A program made the translations under genes and the position numbers. Below are positions 16,440-24,995 of a stretch of DNA of 39,486 nt, one piece after another. Under the pieces are notes generated by a model, which saw only the letters and a list, made by a program, of their open reading frames with translations, was not told the DNA's origin and searched no databases. Source of the stretch: JBDZVM01 sp040255675 (GTDB taxonomy: Bacteria > Actinomycetota > Actinomycetes > Acidothermales > Acidothermaceae); the NCBI GenBank assembly GCA_040255675.1, contig JBDZVM010000035.1, positions 1 to 39,486 on the forward strand, written 5' to 3'. How positions within the stretch are numbered: the first letter of the stretch is position 1; each line of letters starts with the position of its first letter.

Positions 16440-17813
16440 GTGGGAACAACCGGAGCTACGCAGGTTCGCCCGTTCGACATGCCCGACGCCGTTTTCCGGC
16501 TGCCCGGCTACTCGTTCGATCGAGACCGTTTCGAGGTCGCCTTCCGCTACCTGCTCGAAGCGCCTGGCACCGCGTTTTCGTTCGAAGAAACGATCGCCTT
16601 CCCGAAGCCCGAGATTCCCGTTACTGATGAAGTGCTTTCGATCTTCAATCGCCTGCTCGAACTGCTTTATGTCACCGCCGGTGTGAGCTATTACAAGATC
16701 GCGGCACCTCGCGTGATCGATGCCAGCCAGGTAACCCTTGCCGCCGGAGCGCACGCTTTCGCGCGCGACGTCTATACCCGAGGTCTGGGAGAGTTCGCCT
16801 TCGTGAACGACCTGCCTCGGGTGCTTGACGCCGATGTGCGGGTGGGTGTCGCTGAGCCTGCTGCTCCCGTCGTGGGCGTGCCAGGACGTTTGCCGCTCGT
16901 GCCGATTGGCGGGGGCAAAGACTCCATCGTCTCCGCCGAGGCGTTGCGTGTTGCCGGTCGAGAGCCAGTGCTCTTCGCGGTCAACGCCAACGACGTCATC
17001 ACCCGTGTTCTTCAACGATTTCCCGGACGGGGCCTCCTCGCCCGCCGTCGCCTCGACCCACAGGTGCTCGCGCTCAACGCGGCCGGCGCGTTCAACGGGC
17101 ACGTTCCGGTGACCGCGATCAACTCTCTTATCGCCATCGGCACGTCTGTTCTGCACGGGCTGGGTGAAGTCGTGATGTCGAACGAGGCTTCGGCGTCAGA
17201 GGCCAACGTCACCTGGCACGGCGTCGACATCAATCATCAATGGTCGAAGAGCGCCGACGCCGAACGCCAACTGCGCGCGGCCGTGGCTACTCACGTCGGC
17301 CTGCTCGACGCTTACGGGTCGGCCCTTCGGCCGTTCAGCGAGTTACAGATTGCCCGCATGTTCGCGTCGACCAGCGGCTACGACGATGTCGTGACGAGTT
17401 GCAACGCGGCGTTTCGGCCGGGTTCGACCGTGCGCTGGTGCGGCAACTGCCCGAAGTGCCGCTTCGTCTTTCTCGTGTTCGCCGTCTCGATGAGCCGCGA
17501 GCGGCTGGTCGCCATCTTTGGTCGCGACCTCCTCGACGACGCTACTCAACTGGACGGGTATCGCGAGCTTGTGGGCCTTGGCGCGCACAAGCCATTCGAA
17601 TGCGTCGGCGAGATCGAAGAGTCCCGTGCCGCTGTGGCGCTGCTGTCGTCATCGGCTGACTGGAAAGACGCTGTTATCGTCCGCGAACTCGCGCCTGCCC
17701 TTGGCCCGGTCCCGGCCGGCTCCTTTCTCGTACCGGCAGAGGCGGCGAGTGGCGAATTTCGCTATATCGACGACGTCCGCGCGTTCGCGAAGCGGTGCGA
17801 GGAATTTCGCTGA
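16440..17813 (+). CDS. murL: MurL: UDP-MurNAc-L-Ala-L-Glu epimerase
   Basis: A cytoplasmic protein of about 457 residues recognised as MurL, the enzyme that, with ATP, converts the L-Glu of UDP-MurNAc-L-Ala-L-Glu to D-Glu. It has a PP-loop-like nucleotide motif, PIGGGKDSIVS (GGGKDS at 157-162), MSNEASASEAN (246-256), NHQWSKS (265-271) and a cysteine motif, WCGNCPKC (C334, C337, C340). I start at GTG 16440, preceded by GAGAGGA; ATG 16479 is a shorter alternative. The stop overlaps the ATG of the Mur ligase gene (TGATG), matching the known murD2-murL pairing. The context makes the assignment strong. It implies that D-Glu for peptidoglycan need not come from a glutamate racemase. Confidence 0.88.
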   Translation: MGTTGATQVRPFDMPDAVFRLPGYSFDRDRFEVAFRYLLEAPGTAFSFEETIAFPKPEIPVTDEVLSIFNRLLELLYVTAGVSYYKIAAPRVIDASQVTLAAGAHAFARDVYTRGLGEFAFVNDLPRVLDADVRVGVAEPAAPVVGVPGRLPLVPIGGGKDSIVSAEALRVAGREPVLFAVNANDVITRVLQRFPGRGLLARRRLDPQVLALNAAGAFNGHVPVTAINSLIAIGTSVLHGLGEVVMSNEASASEANVTWHGVDINHQWSKSADAERQLRAAVATHVGLLDAYGSALRPFSELQIARMFASTSGYDDVVTSCNAAFRPGSTVRWCGNCPKCRFVFLVFAVSMSRERLVAIFGRDLLDDATQLDGYRELVGLGAHKPFECVGEIEESRAAVALLSSSADWKDAVIVRELAPALGPVPAGSFLVPAEAASGEFRYIDDVRAFAKRCEEFR

Positions 17814-19150
17814 TGGCTCCACTGGGCTGGAAAGACCTCGTCGGCGCGCGTGTCGGCATCTACGGCGCGGGCGTCGAAGGCACCGCCAACTTCTTGAAGT
17901 GTGGCCACCTCGGCATCTCACCGGTTGTGGTAGACGATCGCCCACTGCCCGATTTCGAGAAGCGGTACGGCGTCGAGGTACTGAAAACTGACTCGGGCGG
18001 CCTCGACGCGCTTCGCGGCTGCGACGTCGTCGTCAAGGCACCCGGCATTTCGCTGTACGCACCGGCAATCGTTGCCCTTGATGAAGCCGGTGTCCGTGTG
18101 CTCGGTGGTCTGGCGCTGTGGTTTCACGAGGCGCCCGCCGAGCGCGTGCTCTGCGTGACGGGCACGAAGGGCAAGAGCACGACGACGAATCTCGCCGGCC
18201 ACTTGCTGCGAGCGGCAGGCTTCAAAACGTTCGTCGGCGGCAACCTGGGTGTGCTGCCTTATGATCCTAGCGTCGGCGCGGATTTCGATTATTGGGCCGT
18301 CGAAGTGGCTAGCTTTCAGACGCCGCATTTCGAAATCGCGCCCCCGGTGGTTGCGGTGACGTCGTTGGGCGAAGACCATCTGCCCTGGCATCAAGGCGAT
18401 CCCGAGTTGTACTACCGCAACAAGTTGTCGATCTGCCGTCGGCCGGGGGCTTGTGTCACCGTGGCGAACGGCGACTCAACCGTCTTGCGCGAGCATCGCG
18501 GGCTACTCGGGCCCGACGTCGACTGGGTCACGACCGGCGATTTCGAGCCCTGGCTCGATCAGCTTTCGGTGCCGGGGCGCCACAACAAACGCAACGCTTT
18601 GATAGCGGCGACTGCCCTTCGGCACATGGGCATCGACGCGGCGTCCGATTCGGAATTTTTGCGCGAGGCCGCCACGACCTACGTCGGGCTCGAGAGCCGA
18701 TTGTGCGTCGTCGACACCTTCGACGGCGTCACTTTCGTCGACGACAGTTTGGCGACCAACACGGTGGCGACCCTCGCGGCGGTCGAATCGTTCCCCGGTA
18801 GGCGCATCGCGTTGCTCGTCGGCGGGCAAAGTCGCGGCATCGATTACTCGCCGCTCGCGGCCGGCTTGCGAACTCGCGACGACGGTGAGTTGCTCATCGT
18901 CACGATGCCCGACAACGGAGCCGAAATCGCCGATGCGATTGCCAAGCTCGACGCGGGCTCGCCCGTTCGCGTCGAAGCCGCCGAAGACTTGCACCACGCC
19001 GTGTCGATCGGTTTCAGCTGGGCACGGCCTGACGGTGTCGTACTTTTATCTCCGGCCGCCGCTAGTTTCGGCCACTTCGCCAACTATCGCGAGCGCAGCG
19101 CGGCATTTCGCGCGGCGGTCTCGATGTGCCGCACCGGCACGAGTGCTTGA
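17813..19150 (+). CDS. murD2: MurD2: UDP-MurNAc-L-Ala--L-glutamate ligase
   Basis: A 445-residue Mur ligase. The N-terminal domain begins with a Rossmann-like GIYGAGVEGTANF. The central domain has the P-loop GTKGKSTTT (117-125), and GRHNKRNALIAA and DDSLATN follow as the conserved ligase segments. MurD2 enzymes add L-Glu instead of D-Glu to UDP-MurNAc-L-Ala. The specificity is assigned here mainly from the coupled murL gene and cannot be read from single residues by eye. ATG 17813 overlaps the murL stop and follows GAGGAA at 17799-17804; the GTG at 17795 in the same frame is less likely. In isolation it could be called MurD. Confidence 0.88.
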   Translation: MAPLGWKDLVGARVGIYGAGVEGTANFLKCGHLGISPVVVDDRPLPDFEKRYGVEVLKTDSGGLDALRGCDVVVKAPGISLYAPAIVALDEAGVRVLGGLALWFHEAPAERVLCVTGTKGKSTTTNLAGHLLRAAGFKTFVGGNLGVLPYDPSVGADFDYWAVEVASFQTPHFEIAPPVVAVTSLGEDHLPWHQGDPELYYRNKLSICRRPGACVTVANGDSTVLREHRGLLGPDVDWVTTGDFEPWLDQLSVPGRHNKRNALIAATALRHMGIDAASDSEFLREAATTYVGLESRLCVVDTFDGVTFVDDSLATNTVATLAAVESFPGRRIALLVGGQSRGIDYSPLAAGLRTRDDGELLIVTMPDNGAEIADAIAKLDAGSPVRVEAAEDLHHAVSIGFSWARPDGVVLLSPAAASFGHFANYRERSAAFRAAVSMCRTGTSA

Positions 19151-19164
19151 TCAGACTCGCGTAA

Positions 19165-19203
19165 GGCGCAAGCCGCAACCGCGGAAACCGTGCGGGCTTC
19201 GCC
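19165..19203 (+). terminator. Hairpin after murD2
   Basis: GGCG-C-AAGCC (19165-19174) can pair with GGCTTCGCC (19195-19203) as a 9-bp stem with one bulged C, 14 nt after the murD2 stop. No T-run follows. It is a plausible terminator of the murL-murD2 unit. Confidence 0.4.
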
Positions 19204-19237
19204 GTCGTCCAAGTGTTCACGACGATGGGAGCGAACG

Positions 19238-19666
19238 ATGCGCGGTACAGCAGCGATGGCCGGTTGCGCCCTGGTGATCGCCAGCGTCGCGGGGTGTGGG
19301 AGTCGCGGCGCGAGCGAGCTCTCGACGCCCATGACGAGTGGCGACCAAGCGCTGGCGGCGTGCGCAAAGATGTTCGGGTCGGACGTCGGCAGCGCCGGCC
19401 CCACGACGATCGGCGATATTCGCGAATCCGGGGGAGGGCCAGCTCTTACACCGCCAAGCAGCGGCGTGGCGGAAATGCCCGCGGTGCACGCCTTCGGCGA
19501 CGAGCCCAACTCGGCTCCCGGCGCCTGGTGCTGGGTCAGTTCACCAGGGGAATGGACCCTCTTCGGCATCGACATGCGCGGCACGCGGGTGGCGATGTAC
19601 ACGGTGACAGGCGTGACCGACTCGACGCCCCCGACGCCGCCCGCTGGCATCGCCGCATGGCTTTAG
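19238..19666 (+). CDS. Small putative lipoprotein, unknown function
   Basis: A 142-residue protein with a lipoprotein signal peptide: a hydrophobic stretch then VAGC, with the lipid-modified cysteine at position 20. The mature part is Gly/Pro/Ser-rich and contains an AWCWVSSPGEWTLFGID segment with one cysteine; CAKMF provides another, so a disulfide is possible. I know of no domain. The ATG at 19238 follows GGGAGCG and is preferred to the in-frame codon at 19190. It would sit on the outer face of the cytoplasmic membrane. Confidence 0.7.
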   Translation: MRGTAAMAGCALVIASVAGCGSRGASELSTPMTSGDQALAACAKMFGSDVGSAGPTTIGDIRESGGGPALTPPSSGVAEMPAVHAFGDEPNSAPGAWCWVSSPGEWTLFGIDMRGTRVAMYTVTGVTDSTPPTPPAGIAAWL

Positions 19667-19716
19667 AACACGGGCGCGCCGCGATGCGCGCGCCCCTCGA
19701 GAACTGCGGCGAAGCG

Positions 19717-20130
19717 TTACGTTTGCTGCTCTAGCAACGGCTGGTTGAGAATCCACTGCTGGCCGAACGGGTCGCGCAGTCGGCCGCTGCGCTCGCCGTA
19801 AAACTGATCTTGCAGTTCGTACACGACCTCGGCTCCGGCTTTGCGCGCCTGCTTCCACACGACATCGACGTCCGCGCACTTCATCGACATGACCGCGGAT
19901 ACGAGACCGCCCAGGTGATCTGGCGAGCGAGCCGGCACGTCGGTGTCACCGGGATCCTCGGTGATCAGCACGTCGCTCGTACCGATGCGCACCATGGCGT
20001 GCACGAGCCGGCCGGTGTCGTCGACGAAGCGCTCGCCGATCTCGTTCGCCCCGAAGGCGTTTACGTAAAACTCGACCGCCGCATTGCCGTCTGTGACAAC
20101 GATTCGCGGGTTCACCGACAGTGGTGGCAT
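19717..20130 (-). CDS. VOC (glyoxalase/bleomycin-resistance fold) protein, PhnB-like
   Basis: A 137-residue single-domain protein. NPRIVVTDGNAAVEFYVNAFGA at the N-terminus and GERSGRLRDPFGQQWILNQ at the C-terminus are typical of the PhnB/YP_ subgroup of VOC proteins. ATG 20130 is preceded by GGGAGG and starts at the usual distance from the first strand; the open frame extends upstream but is not needed. Substrate unknown. It is convergent with the lipoprotein gene and unlinked in function to its neighbours. Confidence 0.85.
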   Translation of the reverse strand: MPPLSVNPRIVVTDGNAAVEFYVNAFGANEIGERFVDDTGRLVHAMVRIGTSDVLITEDPGDTDVPARSPDHLGGLVSAVMSMKCADVDVVWKQARKAGAEVVYELQDQFYGERSGRLRDPFGQQWILNQPLLEQQT

Positions 20131-20382
20131 GAGTGTCCTCCCGGTTTGTCGATGTAGCGGTGATACCCGCCGCGACCTGCGAGACGACGTCCCGCGCGAG
20201 ATATCCACAATCCGTCGGCACGCCATGGCGAGGCGTGGCTTCTAGCCGTTAGCGTTGACGACCATGGAAGCGTCAAGTCGTTGTCGCCGGCAACACCGTC
20301 ACGCGAAGCACCATCGAGGCGGGGCACGTGGGTGTGCCGCTGCCGATCTCGCCGACTTCGCGGCGTTCGACGAGGTTCGTTG

Positions 20383-20988
20383 ATGCCCATTCGCGACCTG
20401 TACATTTCGATCGACATCGAGGCAGACGGCCCCATCCCCGGCCCCACCGGTTGGGGATATTCGATGCTCAGCCTCGGCGCTTGCGTCGCCGGGTTGATGG
20501 ACGACGCCGAGTTCACTCGCGTCGACCCGTCGTCCGACGCTTTCTACACCGAGCTACGGCCTATTTCGGACGACGTCGTGCCGCAAGCACTCGCGGTGTG
20601 CGAACCCGCCCTCTCCATGACCAGAGCCGAATTGCGCGAGAACGGCGCGGAGCCGCGCGCCGCCATGCGCGAATTCGTTTCGTGGGTGAGGTCGATGGAG
20701 GCCAAGTATGGCGGGCGCGCCGTGGCGATCGGCTGGCCGTCGTCCTGGGATTTCGGCACCTGGGTGTTTTGGTATCTCATTCGCTTCGTCGGCGAATCGC
20801 CTTTCAGCCACGGCCAGCATCGCGACATTCGCGACGTTCTGGCCGCGAAACAGGGGTTACCGGTGCGCGGTATGTCGAAGCGAACGATCCCGCGCGCACT
20901 TTTGCCCAAGCACCGCCATACGCATAACGCACGTGACGACGCAATCGAGCAAGCCGAGTTGTTCGCCAACGTCATGACCAATCTCTAG
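20383..20988 (+). CDS. DEDDh 3'-5' exonuclease-like protein
   Basis: A 201-residue protein with a DnaQ-like exonuclease fold. ISIDIEADG supplies D11 and E13, WPSSWDFGTW supplies D123, and HTHNARDDAIEQA supplies H181 and D186, so all DEDDh metal and catalytic positions are present. It stands alone, without polymerase or helicase domains, and may degrade RNA or DNA ends; the substrate is not evident. ATG 20383 is chosen because GAGG lies 7 nt upstream. A longer in-frame start at 20281 has no ribosome site. Confidence 0.75.
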   Translation: MPIRDLYISIDIEADGPIPGPTGWGYSMLSLGACVAGLMDDAEFTRVDPSSDAFYTELRPISDDVVPQALAVCEPALSMTRAELRENGAEPRAAMREFVSWVRSMEAKYGGRAVAIGWPSSWDFGTWVFWYLIRFVGESPFSHGQHRDIRDVLAAKQGLPVRGMSKRTIPRALLPKHRHTHNARDDAIEQAELFANVMTNL

Positions 20989-21137
20989 GCAAGGTTCGCC
21001 ACCGGTAAGTGTGATCTACCGCGCTGACGCGCGCGCACGTTTCGTAGGCGTGATCGCGGCAAGCATTTGTAGTCGAGTCGAGCGTGTGCCGATAAGTAGG
21101 GCCTTGGTTCGCTTGGATGCACGGAAGGGACGTGCGC

Positions 21138-22421
21138 ATGGCTCAGCCAGATGTCCTCTCGGCGCTGCTTGGGTTGTTGCGGTCGTCTCACACGAGTGGG
21201 CCCGACGAACTGGGGCGGCTTGCGCAGGCGGCAGGTGCCGATCTCGGCGCCGATAACAGCCGGATCTTCGTCCTCGACTACGACCAAGTCGTCTTGATTC
21301 CGTTGATTTCTCCTCAGGAGAACGTCTCAGTGGAGGCGATTCGCATAGAGGGGACCATGGCCGGCCGTGCGTTCGGTGATATTGGGCAGCGGATCAGCAC
21401 CACCGGTGACCAGCGCACCCTGTGGACTCCGCTGCTCGACGGCACGGAAAGGCTAGGTGTCTGGCAACTCGACTTCGCCGCGAGTGCGCAGATGAGCCGA
21501 AGACTTCTCGAATCGTGCCGCGATACGGCGGCTCTACTGTCAGAGCTTTTGTTGACCAGGTCGTTGTACGGCGATCTCATCGAGCGCACCCGTCGAAGGA
21601 AGGCTTTGACGGTCGCCGCGGAGATACAGTGGCAAATCCTTCCGCCGCTGACATTCATACACCAAGCCTTCAGCATCGCCGCCAATCTCATTCCGGCCAC
21701 CCGCGTAGCAGGCGATTCGTTCGACTATGCGCTCAACGGAGATTTCGTGCACGTCGCCATCTTCGACGCCATGGGCCATGGATTGGAAGCAACCTTGCTT
21801 GCGGCGGTCGCGTTGTCGTCACTTCGTAATGCCCGTCGCAACGGGCTCGACCTGGAGCAATCGGTGCGTGAGGTCGACCAGGCGATAAACGCGCAATTCG
21901 GTCCCGACAAGTTCGTGACCGCGATCATCGGAGCACTCCATACCGCCACCGGTTGGTGGCAGTGGACGACCTGTGGCCATCCGCCCGCACTGCTGATGCG
22001 CGGTGGGCGAGTAGTGAAAACCCTCGGCGGCGGCATTGGGCCGCCGCTCGGCATCGGGGAGTTACCCGACCGCCTGGTTGTCGGCGCCGAGCGTCTGGAA
22101 CCCGGAGATCGGCTGTTGCTCTACACCGACGGCGTAGTCGACGCGAGAGATGCCGACGGAAACTTCTTCGGCACAAATCGTCTTGTCGCGTTTGTGAGCC
22201 GTGAGGCCGCCGCGGGCCGGCCGGTTGCCGAAACGCTTCGTCGGCTCAATCTTGCGATCTTGCAACACCAGCAGGGCAGGCTTCAGGACGACGCTACGAC
22301 CGTCGTCCTCGAATGGGCGACCAATGAAGTCGAACGCAGCACGATAAAGCCGCCATCAGCCGAAGTAGCAGATCAAGACGGGTGCGCCGCCAGGGACTCG
22401 AACCCCGAACCCGCGGATTAA
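21138..22421 (+). CDS. SpoIIE-type PP2C serine/threonine phosphatase with N-terminal sensory region
   Basis: A 427-residue protein. Residues 1-150 look like a GAF-type sensor. AEIQWQILPPL (about 161-171) is the usual linker, and the PP2C/SpoIIE domain follows with VAGDSFDY (190-197), FDAMGHG (209-215), LYTDGVVDAR and DDATTVVLEW. Such proteins dephosphorylate anti-anti-sigma factors in partner-switching pathways; no RsbV/RsbW-like gene is nearby. The start at 21138 follows GGAAGGGA. The frame runs past the domain end and terminates inside the antisense tRNA-Lys gene, so the last 13 or so residues are encoded by tRNA complement. Confidence 0.88.
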   Translation: MAQPDVLSALLGLLRSSHTSGPDELGRLAQAAGADLGADNSRIFVLDYDQVVLIPLISPQENVSVEAIRIEGTMAGRAFGDIGQRISTTGDQRTLWTPLLDGTERLGVWQLDFAASAQMSRRLLESCRDTAALLSELLLTRSLYGDLIERTRRRKALTVAAEIQWQILPPLTFIHQAFSIAANLIPATRVAGDSFDYALNGDFVHVAIFDAMGHGLEATLLAAVALSSLRNARRNGLDLEQSVREVDQAINAQFGPDKFVTAIIGALHTATGWWQWTTCGHPPALLMRGGRVVKTLGGGIGPPLGIGELPDRLVVGAERLEPGDRLLLYTDGVVDARDADGNFFGTNRLVAFVSREAAAGRPVAETLRRLNLAILQHQQGRLQDDATTVVLEWATNEVERSTIKPPSAEVADQDGCAARDSNPEPAD

Positions 22422-22455
22422 GAGTCCGCTGCTCTGCCAGTTGAGCTAGCGGCGC
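22383..22455 (-). tRNA. tRNA-Lys (CTT)
   Basis: Read on the minus strand it folds as a complete cloverleaf: acceptor GCGCCGC/GCGGCGC, D-loop AGCTCAACTGGCAGAGC, anticodon stem GCGGA/TCCGC with loop CTCTTAA (anticodon CTT), and T arm with GGTTCGAGTCC, discriminator A. CCA is not encoded. Its 3' half is overlapped on the other strand by the last 39 bases of the PP2C gene. Confidence 0.95.
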
Positions 22456-22474
22456 GTGATTTGAGAGATTACCA

Positions 22475-22505
22475 GGCTGCCCGAGCCTGTTCTCAGCGGG
22501 CAGCC
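22475..22505 (-). terminator. 9-bp hairpin between the small gene and tRNA-Lys
   Basis: The arms GGCTGCCCG (22475-22483) and CGGGCAGCC (22497-22505) are exact complements around a 13-nt loop. It lies between the stop of the 60-aa gene and tRNA-Lys, both on the minus strand, and probably ends the upstream transcript. It has no clear T-run. Confidence 0.55.
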
Positions 22506-22541
22506 GCGCGGGGGTGGGTGGTGCAAGCGACGCGGAGGGCG

Positions 22542-22724
22542 CTATGCGGTGCGCGCCGTGGCCGGCGCTGCTGCCGCGCGCTCGTGCGACCCGATCGCCT
22601 CGCGTTCGTACATCTCATGCGACCGCGGACCGTTCGGATCGACGAGGTCGATCAGCAATGTGATCGGCAAGCCCTGTGCCAGCGCGCTCATCAGCGGGTG
22701 CTCGTCCTGAAACCGGCTCGTCAT
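22542..22724 (-). CDS. Small 60-aa protein, conserved-looking, unknown function
   Basis: The product opens MTSRFQDEHPLMSALAQGLP, then ITLLIDLVDPNGPRSHEMYERE, followed by an Ala-rich tail. A GGAAGGGG ribosome site precedes ATG 22724. The amphipathic ALAQGLPITLLIDL stretch resembles short actinobacterial hypothetical proteins I have seen, but I cannot name a family. It lies 37 nt after the BrkB-like gene on the same strand and may be co-transcribed. No signal peptide. The frame stays open upstream, into the BrkB gene, without a better start. Confidence 0.7.
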   Translation of the reverse strand: MTSRFQDEHPLMSALAQGLPITLLIDLVDPNGPRSHEMYEREAIGSHERAAAAPATARTA

Positions 22725-22761
22725 GATGTACCCCTTCCGTCTTACATCGGTGGAGTTACAG

Positions 22762-23886
22762 TCATGTAGTTCGGCCGCACGGCGGAAAACCTTTAGCCTG
22801 ATCGGCCTGATTGTTTTCCACAGGTCGAGGTGCGCCGGCAACGTCACCGGCCGCGCCGGCCCCGCGGGCTTTCGCGTCGTCCGGCTTGCCATTGCGCGAA
22901 CCGTTCGATGTCGCGAGCGGCTGCTTGTCGGCGTCCGGGGTGAACTCAACGGTGACGCGCACCTCGGGCCGGCGCTCCTCCATGCGGGCGAGCCGCTCGA
23001 AAGTCGCTCGATCAGCCCGCGTCAACGGCGGCTGCGTCAACGAGCGTGGCCATAGCCGATAGCGCAGCACCACGTTGACCTCCGCCGCGAGCAAGGTGAG
23101 CTGCGCCGCGACGAACAAGAACGAGAGCAGGCCGATGACGATCGCGAAAAATCCGTAGACGTCGCTGGCATTGGTGAGCGCATGGCGCACGTAGAGTCCG
23201 CCGAACTCCTGCAGGGTCTGCCAGAAGATCGCTCCGAGCAGGACGCCGAGCCAGACGTCACGCGGCCCGAGTGCCTCGGCGGTGAGCACCGTGAAGATTG
23301 CGTAGAAGACCCCGAGGTTGATCACGAAGGCGACGAGTACGCTCCAGAGCCAGCCGAGGTCGCCGCCGAGCCAGGCGGTGCCGAAGCCGGCGATTGTCGT
23401 CGACGCGATCGTCGCGATGAACAAGACGGCGAGCCAGAGATAGCCGCGAAGCTGGCGTTTGAAGAAATTCGGCCAGTCCTTGTACGGGATGTTCCAGACC
23501 GTGTTCATCGCGTTGAGCGCCGCCTGGCCGACCCCCCGGGCACCGTAGAGCGTGCCGAGCACACCGATCGTGAGCGCGAACCAGTTGCCCTGCAACGAAT
23601 GCGTGTTGTTTCGAAGTTGCGTGCCAATGATGGGGAAGTTGCCCACTGCCGACTTGAGTAGCCGCTGCTGCAGCCCAGGATCGCCGCTCAGCACCCAGCC
23701 GAGAATCGTCGCGAACAACAGCAGCAGCGGAAACAGCGCGAACAAGCCGTAGTACGCGATGAGTGCGGCTTTGCCGGCCGCCTGGTCGTTGCCGAACTTC
23801 TGCATGACGGCGAACGGGAAGCCGACCACGGCATGGCGCTGCTGGAATCGATCGAGGCGGCGCACCTGCCGTTCGAGCACGTTCAC
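22762..23886 (-). CDS. YihY/BrkB (UPF0761) family inner-membrane protein
   Basis: A 374-residue protein with six hydrophobic segments. The first includes DQAAGKAALIAYYGLFALFP, the family hallmark. GVLGTLYGARGVGQAALNAMNTVWNIP and DVYGFFAIVIGLLSFLFVAAQL are further BrkB landmarks. The last 100 residues are hydrophilic and rich in Ala, Arg, Asp and Pro, a disordered cytoplasmic tail common in actinobacterial members. Function is not established; the old ribonuclease BN label is wrong for this family. Confidence 0.9.
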   Translation of the reverse strand: MNVLERQVRRLDRFQQRHAVVGFPFAVMQKFGNDQAAGKAALIAYYGLFALFPLLLLFATILGWVLSGDPGLQQRLLKSAVGNFPIIGTQLRNNTHSLQGNWFALTIGVLGTLYGARGVGQAALNAMNTVWNIPYKDWPNFFKRQLRGYLWLAVLFIATIASTTIAGFGTAWLGGDLGWLWSVLVAFVINLGVFYAIFTVLTAEALGPRDVWLGVLLGAIFWQTLQEFGGLYVRHALTNASDVYGFFAIVIGLLSFLFVAAQLTLLAAEVNVVLRYRLWPRSLTQPPLTRADRATFERLARMEERRPEVRVTVEFTPDADKQPLATSNGSRNGKPDDAKARGAGAAGDVAGAPRPVENNQADQAKGFPPCGRTT

Positions 23887-24011
23887 GAGACGTCGCGCCC
23901 TCCTGCCGGGATTGTTTGGTCGTTCCCGGTTCGAGCGCGATCAAAGACCGGACGACGGGCAGCGGACGCTGCCCACGCCTCACGCCGGCTTGTCGACGGT
24001 CGATCGATCAA

Positions 24012-24088
24012 TGGGGTGAGCGACGGGAGTCGAACCCGCGACACCCGGGACCACAACCCGGTGCTCTGCCAACTGAGCTACGCCCACC
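24012..24088 (-). tRNA. tRNA-His (GTG)
   Basis: On the minus strand the acceptor GTGGGCG pairs with CGCTCAC (one G-U), with an extra 5' G (24088) opposite discriminator C, the identity element of tRNA-His. The anticodon loop is TTGTGGT (anticodon GTG) between CCGGG and CCCGG, and the T arm contains GGTTCGACTCC. CCA is encoded (24012-24014). It lies directly downstream of orn on the same strand, a common actinobacterial arrangement. Confidence 0.96.
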
Positions 24089-24169
24089 ATTCGCGCCGCG
24101 AGCTTCCTGACGAGGCTGCCGCGCGTCGGCCCGCGATTGTCGCGCGCCTGCTCGCAAAGTGTATCTGTG

Positions 24170-24823
24170 TCAGGCGTCGGGGTCGGTATCGGATTCTTCC
24201 GGCACGGCATCGGCGACCGCGTCGACCGGTGTGCCCGTGATCTGGGCGGCGATGGCGCGCGCGGTCTCGGTGTCGGGCCCAGGTTGTGGCACGAACAGCG
24301 CCGCCCGGTAGTAGCGCAGCTCTTCGATGCTTTCGCGGATGTCGGCCAGCGCCCGATGGCCACCCTTCTTTTGCGGACTCGCGAAGTAGACCCGCGGATA
24401 CCAGCGGCGCGCCAACTCTTTGATGCTCGAGACGTCGACCATGCGGTAGTGCAGGTGATGGTCGAGCGCTGGCATGTCGCGAGCCAAGAAGCCGCGGTCG
24501 GTGGCGATCGAGTTGCCGCACAACGGCGCCTTGCCGGCGTCCGGTATGAACTTCTTGACCTCCGCCAACAACAGTTCTTCGGCCTCGGCGAGAGCCAGGC
24601 CGCTCGGCAGTTCGTCGAGCAGCCCGGAAGTGGTGTGCATGGCGTGCACCACCTCCGGCATGTGGTCGAGCGCTTCTCGCGGAGGCTTGATCACCACATC
24701 GACGCCGTCGCCGACGATGTGCAACTCGGCGTCGGTGACGAGCAGGGCCACCTCGATCAGCGCGTCGGCTCGAAGGTCGAGCCCCGTCATCTCGCAGTCG
24801 ATCCAGACCAGGTAGTCGTTCAC
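24170..24823 (-). CDS. orn: Oligoribonuclease
   Basis: A 217-residue DEDDh exoribonuclease that finishes mRNA decay by hydrolysing di- to oligoribonucleotides, including pGpG from cyclic-di-GMP turnover. The N-terminus reads WIDCEMTGLDLRADALIEVA. The catalytic residues are D9, E11, D109 (SIATDRGFL), H156 and D161 (KKGGHRALADIRESI, the Orn signature). The C-terminal 40 residues beyond the domain are acidic. The start is GTG at 24823 with a weak ribosome site. Confidence 0.95.
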   Translation of the reverse strand: MNDYLVWIDCEMTGLDLRADALIEVALLVTDAELHIVGDGVDVVIKPPREALDHMPEVVHAMHTTSGLLDELPSGLALAEAEELLLAEVKKFIPDAGKAPLCGNSIATDRGFLARDMPALDHHLHYRMVDVSSIKELARRWYPRVYFASPQKKGGHRALADIRESIEELRYYRAALFVPQPGPDTETARAIAAQITGTPVDAVADAVPEESDTDPDA

Positions 24824-24995
24824 GAGATCACACTCTAGGCGTTCGCGCCGACATCGCCATGTACCAATCCACAGCCTCGGCTGTCTCAGTAGCCATGTCG
24901 ATCACCTTTGCGGCTTAAACGCGTCCCTCATGACACCCCTAGATGTCGCAAGGGACGTCGTACCCCCCCGAACGTGATCGCCGCGTACGAGCGGG

